Assembly: GCA_019448385.1 (NCBI GenBank)
Contig: JAGTXO010000012.1
Span: 942,422-1,006,421 of the forward strand
Reading direction: 5' to 3'
DNA length: 64,000 nucleotides
From: Diacronema lutheri
Lineage: Eukaryota; Haptophyta; Pavlovophyceae; Pavlovales; Pavlovaceae
Positions 19,636 through 30,700 of the stretch are shown one piece after another; the stretch's first letter is position 1, and every line of letters begins with the position of its first letter. The translations under genes and the position numbers were made by a program. The notes under the pieces were generated by a model that was not told where the DNA came from, did not search any database, and saw only the letters and a program-made list of their open reading frames with translations.

Positions 19636-22600
19636 TCATGGCGCGGGCGGCGGTGCGGCATGGACGAGCGGCTCGACGTCAAGCTGCGCGCCCGCAGACT
19701 GCTCGACGCCTTCCACCGCCGCCTCGACCGCCGCGTCGACGATCGCGCCGTCGATGCAGCTAGACGCCGTGTCGAGGTTGGACTGCTTGGACGGCTTCGA
19801 GCCGCCCGCGCGCGCAGTGGACGACGACGACTCCGAGCCCGGCGGCGAGGAGACACGCTGCGTGCCGCCGAGGGCGAGCCCCTTGTGCGTGGTGCCCACG
19901 CAGAGTGGCAGAGACGACGCGCGCTCACACGCGCCGAGCAGCGCGCCGAGCGGGCCGAGCGCCTCGATGCCCCGCTTCGCGCGCTTGCGGCCGCCGTCCG
20001 CGCCGCTGCCGTCGGCGTGGCAGCAGTGCAACGCGTGCGCGCCGCCCGCGCCAACGAGGCCAGGCGCGCCCGCGGTGAAGCTGCTCGCCACGTACTCAGC
20101 GCACGAGCTGCACTGCGCGGGCCCGCCGTGCGGGTAAAGCGCGCCGCCGCTGTCGCCGCCGTCGCCGCCGTGACCGCCGCTGCCGCCATGCTGCGCGCAC
20201 GCAGCGCCCGAGGCGCCGTGTGGGACGGGCAGCGGGCGTGCGCGCGAGTTGTAACGGCCAGCGAGAATGCCGAGCTGCGGCAGCGGCAGCTGCGAGAGCG
20301 GCGCGCCCGCGCCCGCGCTCTGCGCGCACGATGCGTGTGCGAACGCCGCGCCGCGCCCGCCGCCGGCGCGCAGCCCGTCCGATGCGGCGAGCGCAAGGCG
20401 GCGCGCGTCGGTGTGCGGCAGCGCCGCGGCGGCGGCGGCGGCGGCGGCGGCGCAGAGGAGGGGCGGCGGCGCAGGCATTGACAGCTCGGCGAACGGCAGG
20501 GAGGAGAGGGCTGCGGGCGGAGGCGGAGGCGGCATTGCCATGGCGGGCGGCGGCGGAGGCGCGGGCGGGTGCGGCCAGCCGCTCGCGCCACCAGCGCCGG
20601 CCGCGCCGGCCGCGTCGGCCGCGTGCGCAGCGGGCAGCGCGGCAGGCGCGTGCGCGGCGGGCGCTTCGCCGCCCGTTGCGCCAAAGGGTGACTGCTGTGC
20701 GCCACCTTCGCCCAACGGTGGTGCCGCCGCTGCGCTGCCCGCTGCGGCGCGCAGCGGCGGCGGCGGCGGTGACGACGACCAGCCGGCGCAGCGGTCGGCA
20801 TGGCGGCTGGGGTCAGCATGGCGGCTGGGGTCAGCATGGCGGCTGGGGTCAGCATGGCGGCTGGTGGGGTGGAGCGGCGCGGACGGTGCGCGGTGCGAGG
20901 CGGACGTCGCCGTCTGCGCGCTCAGCCCGCACGCGCAGCCGGCCGCGGGCGCGCCGCCGCCGCCGGCCGCGGCCGCATCGCCGTCGGCGTCCGCGCCCGG
21001 CCGGTCGGCCGTGCACCGACCGCCGTTGCCGCCGCCGCTGCCGCCGCCGCCGCCATCGTGCGGGCCCGAGCCGTGCGTCGAGCCGCGCCCACCGCTGCCG
21101 CTCCCGCCGCCATCGTGCGCCGTGCGCTGAGCCGGGTCGACTGTGTCGCCTCCGCTGCCGGCTGCGGCCGCGCACCCGCCGCTGCCGCCGCTGCCGCCGC
21201 AAGCGCCGCCGGCGCCGGAGCCGCCGCCGCTTCCGCCGCCGCTGCCGTCACAGCCGCCGCTGCCGCCCGCCGCGCCGGCGGCGCTCGCGTCCGCCGCGGC
21301 CGAGTCCGGCGTCGCCGAGTCGGCCGGGCGCGACGCGCCGTCGAGCGCCGTAGGCGGCAGCGCGTGCGTTGGAGGCGACGCTGCGCCGTCGCGCGCGGCG
21401 CGGTGCGACGAACGGTGCTGCGGCCGGCCGAGCCGCTCGCGGGCGGCGTGGCGCTGCTTGAGCTCGCGCTCTTGCGCGCGCTGCTTGTCGTGTGCGCCGG
21501 ATGAGGGCTTGGGCGCAGAGCGCGCGCCGCGCTCCGCCGCTTCTGCGGGCGCTGAGCCGCCCGAGTTGCCCGAGCCGCCCGAGTTGGATGGGTCCGATGG
21601 GTCCGACGGGTCCGACGCGCACGGGCCGGACGCGGGCTCAGCCGAGTCCGGGGAGGCGGAGGGCGGCGGCTCGTTGGAGCCGTCAAGCGAGCCCGAACCG
21701 CCACCCGACGGCGCGGTGCCGGTCGCCGTGTTGCCCGAGCCCGAGCCGTCGCGCTGCTCACACGCCTCCGCATCGACGCGGCTGCCGCTGACGCCGACGT
21801 CGCGGCTCGTGCGCTGCTGGCGAGTGCACGCGCGCGACTCGCCGCCCGATCCGCCCTGCGCGCGCGCCTCGCCGCCCCCTGCCGCACCCGCACCCGCGAG
21901 AACCGCCGCGTCGCCATCGTGTTGCCGGTTCGTCGGTTCGCTCACCTCGTCACCGGCGGAGCCTGCGACGCGCGCGGCGGCGGGTGGCGGCGCGTCGGAT
22001 GCGCGCGCGTCAGCGGCTGCGCGCGCGGCGCGCAGCGCGCGGCGCGCAGCCGCTGACGCGCTGCCCTCCGCGCGGTGCGTGCGCGCGCACTCGGCCGCTG
22101 GTCGGGGTGAAGCGGGATGGCGGGCGCGAGCGTGCCGTCGGCGAGGAGCAGCCCGCCATGCTGCGCGATCGCGTTGTGTGGCATGTGCTCGCATCCGATG
22201 CCATCAATGGCCATCTGCTGGCTCTCGAGGGTACGCAACAGCGTGTCGAGCTGAATATGGTGCACGGTGGTCATGCGACGAATCTCCGCTTGCAGCCCCT
22301 TGCAGATCTTCTTGAGCGCCGACAGGTCGCCCATCAGCGCAACCTCCGACGTCGTCGAGTTGGAGCCACCGCTCGCCGCGCGCGTCGCGTGCGTCGCCGT
22401 CGCCGCCGCCGCGTGCGCCGCCGCATAGCCAGCGGCGCCGCCCGGCGCGCAATCCACGCCGTGCGCAGCTGCGTGCGTGTATGCGCAGCCGGACGCGAGG
22501 CCCGGACCATCGTCGGCTGACGCGGCGGGCTGCCCCGAGGCCGTCGCGCCGCCGCTGCCCTGCCCGCCCGAGCCAGCGCCGCCGTGTGCTGTCGCCTCGT

Positions 22601-24822
22601 CACCGCTGCCCGCGCCGCGGCGCGCGTCCGCCGCCGCGCCGGCGCCCACCGCGCCCGCGCCCGCGCCCGCGCGCGCGCACGCGCCTGCGGGCGGCGAGAA
22701 GAGCTGGCAGTGCGGAGGCAGCGGCGAGTGCTGCCCCTGCTGCCCGTGCACGAGCAGCGGCTGCAGCGCTGCGCCGCCGCCATGCTGCGAGTGCAGCTCC
22801 CACTCAGACGGCGGCGCAGCGAAACGGCCGACCGAGTCCGTTACGCCCGCCGTGACGCCCGCCGCTGCGCCCGCCGCTGCGCCCGCCGCTCCGACAGGCG
22901 TGTGCGCGCCGCTGCCGCCGCTGCCGCCGCCGCTGCCGCCCGCGGTCGCGATCGCGGGCGCCGTCATCTCCGTCGGCACGCCGTGCAGCTGCGCGGCGTG
23001 GTGGTGGTGACGGTGGTGGTGGTGGTAGTGGTGGTGGTGGCGGTGGCGGTGGTGGCGCGCGGCGCCGTCCGGCAGCGCCGATCCGGTGTCGCGCTCCGCC
23101 TCGTCGCGCTCCCTGCCGAGCGCGGATGCGCCGTGCACGCCCCCGTGCGCGTGCGGCGCAAAGGGCATCGAGCCATCCGAGTGCGCCTCGCCCGCGCACG
23201 AGCCGAAGGGCGCAGCGCAGCCGCCGAAGCAGCGACGGCGCTGCGCCTCCACCTCGGCGACGGCGAGGGCGTCCGCGTGCGCGTGCGCCGTCTGCAGCGC
23301 GTGGTGCGCGTGCTGCGCCGCCGCGAGGCGCTCGTGCTCGGCGGACGGCGGGGCGGAGGCGGAGTGGGCGAGCTTGTGCACGGGCAGCGGCAGCCTCTCC
23401 TTGTCTGCACGGACAGAGCGGCGCAACCGGCGCAACCGGCGGGCGGGCGGGCGGGCGGGCGGGCAGCGCGCGCGGGAGGGCGCGAGGGCGATCAGCGAGG
23501 GCGGCACAGGGCGGCGCGCGAGGCGCGGCGCGGGCGCGGCGTCGCGCACGCCGAGCGCGACGGGCGATAGGCGGCGTGCGCGCCTCACCGCGCGCGCATC
23601 GGACGAGCTCGTGGAGCAGGTCCTGCCTGCCGCGCACAAAGTGCCTGTGGAAGAAGCTGAGCGAGCGGTCGAGGTAGGACGAGTGCATGCGTCGGTGGAA
23701 GCCGTACGTGCGCATCTGTTGGAAGAAGGAGCCCAGCCTGTTGTGCTTGAAGTAGGTGGGCAGCACCTCCGACTGGAAGGTCTGCGGCTCGCGGATCACG
23801 ATCGACAGCCCGTCGTCCGACCAGCCGACGCAGTGCTCCGTCTCGGGCCGGTCGACGATCTGGTAGAGCTTGAGCACGAAGGGCAGCACCTTGCCCGGCG
23901 CACGGCCCGATGTCTCGGAGCCTGCCGACGGGTGGGGCACATCAGCGCCGCTCGGCCGGTGGCTGCTCCCCGTGAGCGCGAGGAGGCCCTCGGCGGCAAC
24001 GCCCGGGCTCGCCTCGGCCGGCTCGGCAGACCGCGGCCGCTTTGCGCCGAGCCGCGAGGCCGCCGCTGTAGCGGCGACCGCAGCGGCGGCGGCGGCCGCT
24101 GCAGCGGCGGCATCTGCTGCGAAGGGCTGGCCGACGGACGAAGGCATCGGCTCAGCGGCGAGCGGGGATGCCAACAACGCGTGCGCGCCCATTCCAGCGA
24201 AGGCCGCCGCGGCCGCCGCGGGTGCGACGGCGACGGCTGCGGCCGTGGCCAACGCGGCCGGCGCGGCCGGCGAACACGGCTGCGCGCGCAGCTCGGCCGT
24301 GCCGCCGGCGAGCGCGGAGGGCAGGTGCGGCGGCGTCGGGGGCCGGTCGGGCGCATCCGCGCGCGTGTCCATACGCGCCGCATCCTCCTCCTCCGCCCCG
24401 CCCGCGCCGTTGAGGAACTGCGCGCGCATCCAGCCACCGTAAAAGTGCCCATAGCCGCCAGACGCGTCGGCAAGCGGCGCGACGTGGAGCGTGTTGAGGA
24501 AGTGGCGGCCGGTGCGCGTGACGTTGACGATCTGCACGGCGATCGACTGCTTGCGCCGCACCGCGTCCTGCAGCGCGCCCAACGTCGCCTTGCACGTCGC
24601 GTCCGACTGCAAGAAGGCGCAAGAGTGCCCCATGACCTCATGCGGCTGGTAGCCGGTGATCCGGCACCACTCCTCGTTGACGTGGATGATGCGGTAGGGG
24701 GGCTCGCCCTCCGTCACCACGGTCGCATGTGCGCTCGGCATGAGCGCGTGCTCGAGCATGAGCACCGGCAGTGTGCCGCCCGCGGGCGCGGGCGGCGCGG
24801 GCCATTCTAACCCCCCCTCCAT
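19636..24822 (-). CDS. LOV-like PAS domain fused to a heat-shock-factor DNA-binding domain
   Basis: Exons 24822-23589, 23404-22091 and 21962-19636, joined by phase-1 introns, give about 1624 aa. Residues about 35-140 form a PAS/LOV-like domain: NEEWCRITGYQPHEVMG, then HSCAFLQSDAT with Cys68 at the LOV adduct position, and VTRTGRHFLNTLHVAPL. Two LOV Asn positions are kept, but the Arg after Cys is Ala and the terminal Gln of the last strand is Trp. Residues about 313-408 are an HSF winged helix: LPFVLKLYQIV, GWSDDGLSIVI, LPTYFKHNRLGSFFQQMRTYGFHRR. Then comes a long disordered His/Gly/Ser/Ala-rich region with one predicted coiled coil (ALMGDLSALKKICKGLQAEIRR), like the HSF HR-A/B oligomeriser. 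Inferred to be a light- or redox-responsive transcription factor. Exon 3 may hide further introns. Confidence 0.8.
20799..20866 (-). repeat. 18-bp tandem repeat coding SRHADP units
   Basis: Four near-perfect 18-bp copies (plus strand CATGGCGGCTGGGGTCAG) encode SRHADP repeats in the disordered region of the LOV-like/HSF protein. Confidence 0.8.
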
Positions 24823-25515
24823 GGGGCGTTCTCGCGTTCGTCGGGACACCCGCGGGAATCTACGCTGTGCGATACGGCGGCCAGCCAATGGGCGGATTGC
24901 AGCAATCGATAGGGTCGCTGGAGGCGCCCGGACTCATTTAGCTCGAGCGCGACTGTCAGGCAGGTCGCCAGGGAAGGCCGCCAGGCGCGCGTGGCGGCAC
25001 GCACGCCGACGGGCACGAACGTGCGCCCGCCAAGTGCGCCTCGCCAGCCGCCTCCCGTCGCCGCTCGGCCTCGAGCACACCGCCACGCACCACGCGCGCG
25101 ACGCGCGCGTGGCCTCTGCAACCGCCGAACGACAAGCGGCGCGCGCGGCGCGCACTCGCGTAGTGCAGGCGCAGCATGCCGTGCACGCCAGCACGCAGCG
25201 CGCCCGGTGGGGTGAAAGGAGGTGGAGAAACCGCTCGTCGCTACAGTTGCTACAGCGCCCGCACCGCCGCACGTCGCCTCGCAAGTTGGCCGCACGGTGC
25301 ACGCCAAGGCGAGAACGCTCAAGGCGCGCCTCGCGGAGCGCGGGCGCCATCCGCGGCCGTTCGCGTGCGAGCCTGGGCCAACGGCGGCTCGGCAGGCTGC
25401 GTGGCGCGCGGGGTCGCGGGCCCCACCCGGCGCGTCCGGCGAGGGGAGACGCGAGTCCGGTCTCCGCAACCGACAGATTTTATTTCGTCGGGCCAAGGGA
25501 GTTGGGAGCTGCGCG
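24823..25515. promoter_or_regulatory. Divergent intergenic region (LOV-like/HSF and hypothetical gene)
   Basis: About 690 bp between opposing start codons, the longest promoter-type gap in the window. It contains CCAGCCAATGGG (a CCAAT box in plus orientation) near 24879 and no convincing ORF starting with ATG. Whether it is regulated by light or heat cannot be read directly; no clear nGAAn array was noticed. Confidence 0.4.
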
Positions 25516-26862
25516 ATGAGGAGCGCGCTCGCGCTCATACTCGCGTTCGTCGCGCTGGCGCGCGGCGGCGTGCCGCGTGCGGGCCGGACGGCCCTGTCGC
25601 GCGCGCCGTGTGTTGCCTCTGCGGCCTCCTTCGCAACCGTGGCAACCGACGCCGTCGCGATCGCGCCACGCGCAGCACGTGTCGTGCGGCTGCGACATGC
25701 GCGCAAGCGCGCCGCGGTCGCGTGCTCGTCGGCACCGCCCGCGCACGCGCCGCAGCGGCGGCGGCTGCGCATCGAGGTGCCGCGCGTTGCGCCCGGCCAG
25801 CTCGCGCTCGGCATGCTCGTCGGCCTCGCCTGGCCGCAGGTTGCGCGCGTGCTCACCGGGCTTGCGCTCCTGTGCCAGCTCGCGGCCGCCGCGCTCGCGT
25901 GCGCGTGCTGGCTGGTGCGCCGGCGCGCGCTTGCCGCGCCGCTCGTCGCGGTGTGCCCGCCGCTCGGCGGCTGGCTCCGCTCGGCACTCACGTCGCCGCT
26001 ACGCGCCGGCTCGAACAGCGGCGGCGGCGGCTCGTCGTCGCCGTCGGCGTCGTCGTCCGTACGGTCGGTGGTGCTCGTCAATGTGAGCGTGAACGGCGGC
26101 GAGGCGGGCGCGCAGGCGGAGCCGCAGCCGTGGGTAGAGGGCGCGTTTGACATGCTCGCCGACGCCGAGCCGGCCGCCGCCACCGGCGTCGAGGCCGCCG
26201 CGCTGCGCGAGGCCGAGTCGCTCGCCGTGGGCGGTGGCGGCTACCACATGGCAGCGGCCCAACCAGCCGAGCCGCCCGTCAACTCGCTCGCCGTCGCGTA
26301 CGACCGCGCGCGCCGCCTCTCGGCCGCGCCGCCGCCCGCCAACGGCGCGCGCCCGCCGCTTGGCTCGCCGCCGGACGCGCGCGCGCGCGAGATGCCGCCG
26401 GCCGGGCCGGTCGCGCTGCGCGCCGGCGCGGCGGCGCAGCGCGCCGCACAGGGCATCGCGTCGCAGCGCGCCACCGACTCCTCCGCTGTGCGGTCGCCGG
26501 CGAGCGGCGCGCGCCCGGGCGTGGCCGCGCCCGCGGCGCGTGCGCGCAACGAGCCCGGCCCGGCCGGCGTGGCGCCAGCGCCGGCGATCCCCGAGGCGGC
26601 GCGTGCACGCGCCAATGCACCTGCGGCCGACGCATCGCCGCCGGCGGCGGCGGTCGTGGCGCAAACATCCGCGCGCTTCGCGAGCCGCGCCGAGCAGCTC
26701 GCCTACGAGCAGATGCTGAGCAGGTCAATCGCATGGACGCCGGCGCAGCAGCCTGGGCTGTCGCCCGCGCCGAGCGTGGCGCGCACGCCCACGCCGCGGC
26801 CCGCGCGAGCCGCGGAGCCGGACGACGGCGCCGGCGGCCGCTCCGCTGCCCCTCAACGATGA
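25516..26862 (+). CDS. Hypothetical protein with signal peptide and membrane segment
   Basis: Single exon, 448 aa from ATG 25516 (MRSALALILAFVALARGG), chosen because it gives a clean signal peptide; the frame is open upstream but has no ATG. A hydrophobic pair at about residues 95-150 (LALGMLVGLAWPQVARVL and LLCQLAAAALACACWLV) suggests a membrane hairpin. The rest is Ala/Pro/Ser-rich and disordered, with a short ordered-looking motif near the end (RFASRAEQLAYEQMLSRSI). No family is recognised. The 3' end converges with MsrA, whose SECIS lies in the 214-bp gap. Confidence 0.6.
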   Translation: MRSALALILAFVALARGGVPRAGRTALSRAPCVASAASFATVATDAVAIAPRAARVVRLRHARKRAAVACSSAPPAHAPQRRRLRIEVPRVAPGQLALGMLVGLAWPQVARVLTGLALLCQLAAAALACACWLVRRRALAAPLVAVCPPLGGWLRSALTSPLRAGSNSGGGGSSSPSASSSVRSVVLVNVSVNGGEAGAQAEPQPWVEGAFDMLADAEPAAATGVEAAALREAESLAVGGGGYHMAAAQPAEPPVNSLAVAYDRARRLSAAPPPANGARPPLGSPPDARAREMPPAGPVALRAGAAAQRAAQGIASQRATDSSAVRSPASGARPGVAAPAARARNEPGPAGVAPAPAIPEAARARANAPAADASPPAAAVVAQTSARFASRAEQLAYEQMLSRSIAWTPAQQPGLSPAPSVARTPTPRPARAAEPDDGAGGRSAAPQR

Positions 26863-26944
26863 CAATCGTGATGACAGTCTCATGATTGTCCCGAATTTGA
26901 TTGGCAGTGGCGGCGCCGATTGGCAGTGGCGGTGCAAGGACGGA

Positions 26945-27020
26945 CGCGCAGATTCTCGGGTGGCGCACCGGCTCGGACGGGCGCGAGCTTTGGGTGCAGC
27001 ACCGTCATGTGGCGCGATCG
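26945..27020 (-). promoter_or_regulatory. SECIS element (form II) for MsrA
   Basis: In the minus-strand transcript, 69 nt after the MsrA stop, ATGA (27008-27005) opens a helix GGTGCTGCACC pairing with GGTGCGCCACC (about 11 bp, one mismatch and one G-U). The helix is followed by an unpaired AAA, a mini-stem GCTCG/CGAGC, and then GA (26957-26956) opposite ATGA. Below the core, CGCGC pairs with GCGCG across an internal loop. These are the non-Watson-Crick quartet, apical A's and extra mini-stem of a form II SECIS, which directs UGA decoding as selenocysteine. The fold was worked out by hand. Confidence 0.85.
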
Positions 27021-27076
27021 AGTCGAAGCCGCGCCCCGCGGCCGCACACGCGGCTCGCCGACGGGGAGGCATACGG

Positions 27077-27649
27077 CTAGGCGCGCGAGCGCGCGAGCTG
27101 CTTCGACAGCCATTTCTGGTGGTACTCCTCCGCGCGGAAGAAAGGGGCGGCCGGCAGAATGGCCGTGTGCTTGGAAATCGACGGGCGGATCTCCGCGCGG
27201 AGCCGCTCGGCGACGAGCCGCTGCTCCTCCGTGTGCCAGAAGATGGCGGAGCGGTACTGAGCGCCTGTGAAGGCCATCGGCATCGGCGAGTGCTCGGCGA
27301 AAAAGAAGTCGACCAGCCGCTCAAAGGAGGTGAGCTCGGGGTCAAACGTGACGCGCAACGCCTCCGTATGATCGCCGATTGCGTCGTAAGTCGGCCACTC
27401 GCTCACGCCGCCCGTGTAGCCGACGACCGTGTCGCGCACGCCAGGCAGCGCGTCGTACGCCGCCTGCGGGTGCCAGAATCAGCCGAGCGCCAGCGTCGCG
27501 GTCTGCGACGCGGCCGACTGCTCGGGCGGCGGGAGCCGCGGGCAGACGCCGCCACCCTCGCGCGCGAGCATGGCCACGCTAGCCCGAGGCGCCACGAGGA
27601 GCCTCGGCGAGCGAGCCGAGATGCTCGCGACGATCGCGAGCGCCATCAT
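27077..27649 (-). CDS. MSRA: Selenocysteine-containing peptide methionine sulfoxide reductase A
   Basis: Single exon, 190 aa including Sec. TGA at 27481-27479 lies in frame exactly at the catalytic Cys of the GCFW motif (ALG-U-FWHPQ), and MsrA sequence continues on both sides: LPGVRDTVVGYTGG, TYDAIGDHTEALRV, FFFAEHSP and YRSAIFWHTEEQ. With the SECIS in the 3'UTR this reads as a selenoprotein, Sec57, as known for MsrA of some algae. It reduces Met-S-sulfoxide. The N-terminal 50 residues (MMALAIVASISARSPRLLVA) look like a targeting leader. No resolving Cys is seen near the C-terminus. Naive annotation would start at an internal codon after the UGA and lose the active site. Confidence 0.93.
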
Positions 27650-27754
27650 GCCTACTCAAGACTGCCGGCCCCCCCAGGAGAACGATTGAAATGTCGCGGC
27701 TTCGGCCGCCGCCCGTAGTTCAGCGAGCACCACCCGCGACGGCACATGCACCGT

Positions 27755-30700
27755 TCACGCGCCGTCCACGGCGGCCGGCGCGTGGCGTCGGGCATCCGCC
27801 GCCTCGCGGCGGGCGCGCTCGACCGCCCGATTGGCGGCCGGCAGGAGCGCGCGCACGGCCGCGTCGACCTCGCGCGCGCCGGCGAGGCGCAGCGCGCGCG
27901 CCGCGCACGCCGCGTCCGCGCCGCTCTGCGCGCACGGCTCGACCAAGCTGAACGTGTCGACACTCGCGGCGACGAGGTCGGCGGCGGCGGCACCCTCGTC
28001 GAGCGGCAGCACTTCGATCTCGTCGGCGCTTATTGGCCGCCCAAGCGCTGACCACGCCCACAGCTGCGCGACGACGCGCGCGTCGCGCGCAAGCGTGGCC
28101 GGTCCGCAGAGCAGCAGTAGCGTGCGCGCGTACGCGGCGGCGACAAGCCGCGCTTCGAGCGGCGTGGCGCACGCCTGGGCGCCGTCGGCACCGTCGCGTG
28201 CCGGCGGCGCGCACGCGACGATCGGCGGTCGGCCGTGCTCGGTCGCCCACGCGCGCGCCCACCGCGCGAGCGCGCGCGCCTGCGCGCCGGGCTCGTCGAG
28301 CGGCGACGCGACGAGGATTGCGTCAGCCGCGCGCAGCCGCGCGAGCCGTGCGAGCCTAGCGCGCGTCTCGCCCTGCACGTTGCCGCAGGCCGCCTCGAGG
28401 TCGCGCTCAAGCGTAGGCGTGTCCGTTGCGGCCACGGCAGCGCCGCCGCCGTCGGCGTGCGACGGCGCAGTGCGGCGCACCGCGCGCTTGACGCACGCGC
28501 GCGGCAGCTCAAAGGCGTCGGCCGCCGGGGCTTCCGCGCCCTCGCTCGGCGGCGTGCGTGCGCGTGGCGCATGGATGGCGACGCGCGCGTCACCAAAGCG
28601 CGCGCCGTGTACATTCGCCGCAGCGCGCGGCGCGGTGGACGAGACACGCGCCGCGCGGGGGGCGGGGGCGCGCAGCAGCCCGCACAGCGCCACCTCGTCA
28701 AGGCTGCGCGGCGCCGGCGTCGCCTCGGCGAGCGCGGCGAGCGCCGCTGTGTGCACGCCGGCTGCGCGCTTGCCGCACGCGCCGCGGCGTGCGCCGAGGA
28801 GGCAGGCGAGCGCGGCCGCGCCGCCGCCGCCGTCGAGCGCGCCGACGGCGGGCACGAGCGCGCGCACCGCCGCCTCGGCCGCGCGCCGCGCGCGCATCGA
28901 GCAAAGCAGCGCCGCGATTGCGATTTGCGCGGCAACGAGCGCGCCACCGAGCGACGGCGCGAACCAACCGTCGCGGGCGCCGCGCGCCGCGGGCGGTGCG
29001 GCGAGCGCGGCCGCGCAGTCGGCGAAGGCGCCGAGCCCAAGCCAGCCGCCCGCAGCGAGCGCCGCCGCGCGCATCGGCTCGCGCGCGCGCGCGCGCAGGT
29101 CGGCTTCGCACTGCTTGGGCGGCAATGCGTGCACACGCGATATGCCGCGCAGCCGCAGCCGGAGGAAGACGAGCGCGGCGGCGGCTGCGAGCGGCGGCGT
29201 GCAGCCCGCGGCGACCGTGTGCGCGAGCGCGGCTGGCGGCACGGCCGCGCGCCGCGCGAGAGCCTCGGCGCAGAGAGCAAGCGGCACGAGCGAAAGCGCA
29301 CAGAGCACGAGCAGGCACGCCAAGCCGACGTGCGCGCGCGCGCGGCCCTCGAGCCGCGCGGCGGCGGGCGAGGAGGCAAGCGCGCGCGCGCTGCCGCGCG
29401 CGCGCGCGCTCGCGTCGACAAGCGCGCCGCCTGCGCAGGCGGCGAGCAGCGCGGCGGCGAGCGCGAGCCGCGGCGCCGACGCTGGCGCGGGCCACGTACA
29501 CACGCTCGCCACGCCGCGCCGCGCGTCATCCGCGCACGTGCTGAGTGCGGCGAGCGCGCCCGCGGCGTGCGCCGCCGCTGCGAGCGCGCCCGCAGCCGCG
29601 CAGAGCGCGCGCGCCGCACGCCGCGCGCGGCGGTCGGCGGCGGCGAGCGCGGCGCCCGCACGGCGGCTGAGCTGCTCGAGCTGCGCGAGCGCTCGCTCGG
29701 GCGAGCTGGGCAGCGCCCGCGCTGGCGGCGCGCCGCCGGCGGGCGCGCTCGCCGCGCGCGCGCGCGCGCGCGCGTCGGTGTCGGCGTCGGCGTCGGCCGC
29801 AGCGGGCGGCGCGCACGCCGCGCGGTCCGTGCTGCGCGAGTCGCGCGCGCCCGGCGCCGAGCCGCGCTCCGCCGACGGCCGACCGGCCGCCTGTGGGCTG
29901 ACCGACACCGAGAAGCTGCCCGACGAGGACGAAACGGTCGTGTTGCTCAGCCGGCCGCGCGCGTCGCCGCCACCGGCGGGCAGCGCGAGCGCCGAATGCG
30001 TGCGCGCCCAGCGGCGCGACCGCTTTGCGCCACCCCGCTCGGCCGCCACCTGCGCCAGCGCGGCGCCCAAGCCGCCGCCGTCGACGCTCGTCGACCTGCG
30101 CCGCCGCGCTTCGGCGGGCAAGCTGCGCGGAGAGTAAGCCGCCGACGACGTCGACGAGCGGCCGCGCAGGAGCGTCGTGGCGCGGCGCGTGCCGCTCGGC
30201 GTGCCGAGGCCGCGCGCGCCGGCGGTGCGGCGCACGACGGCCGCGAAGACGTCGCGCAGCAGGTTGCGCACCGCTTCTGCCGACGGCGCGTGCGCCGGCT
30301 CGACGAGCAGCGCGTGCTCGGCGCCGCCCGCGCGCACGCCGAGCGACGGTGGGAAGAGGGGCTGGAGCTCTGGCAGCGCGCGCATGAGCGCGACCACGTC
30401 GTACGGCTTGACGAAGCCGTTGAGGTGCGCGCCAATGTCCGCGCGCGCGTCGAGCTCCTCGTGACGCGCCGCGTTGAAGGCGTCGTGCCCGATGCCGCAG
30501 AACGTCTCGAAGAACCACGCTTTGGTGCAGCGCGCCGGCAGCTTGCCGTCGCACAGCCGCTGCCACAGCCCCTCGAGGCCGCGCACCTGCGAGTCGTTCA
30601 AGTAGTGCATCACCTGCAGGCAGGGAGTGGGTCGCGCACGTGGGCCGCGCGCGGGTGAGCGCCGCCGCCCGCGGCGCCGCGCGCGCGCTCGCGCGTTGCG

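Noticed and set aside
25222-25515. N-terminal extension of the hypothetical gene at 25516
   Set aside because: The frame is open but has no ATG, and the ATG at 25516 begins a clear signal peptide.
27077-27439. MsrA starting after the UGA as an ordinary 120-residue protein
   Set aside because: It would lack the catalytic residue; the upstream frame carries conserved MsrA sequence around the UGA, and a SECIS is present.
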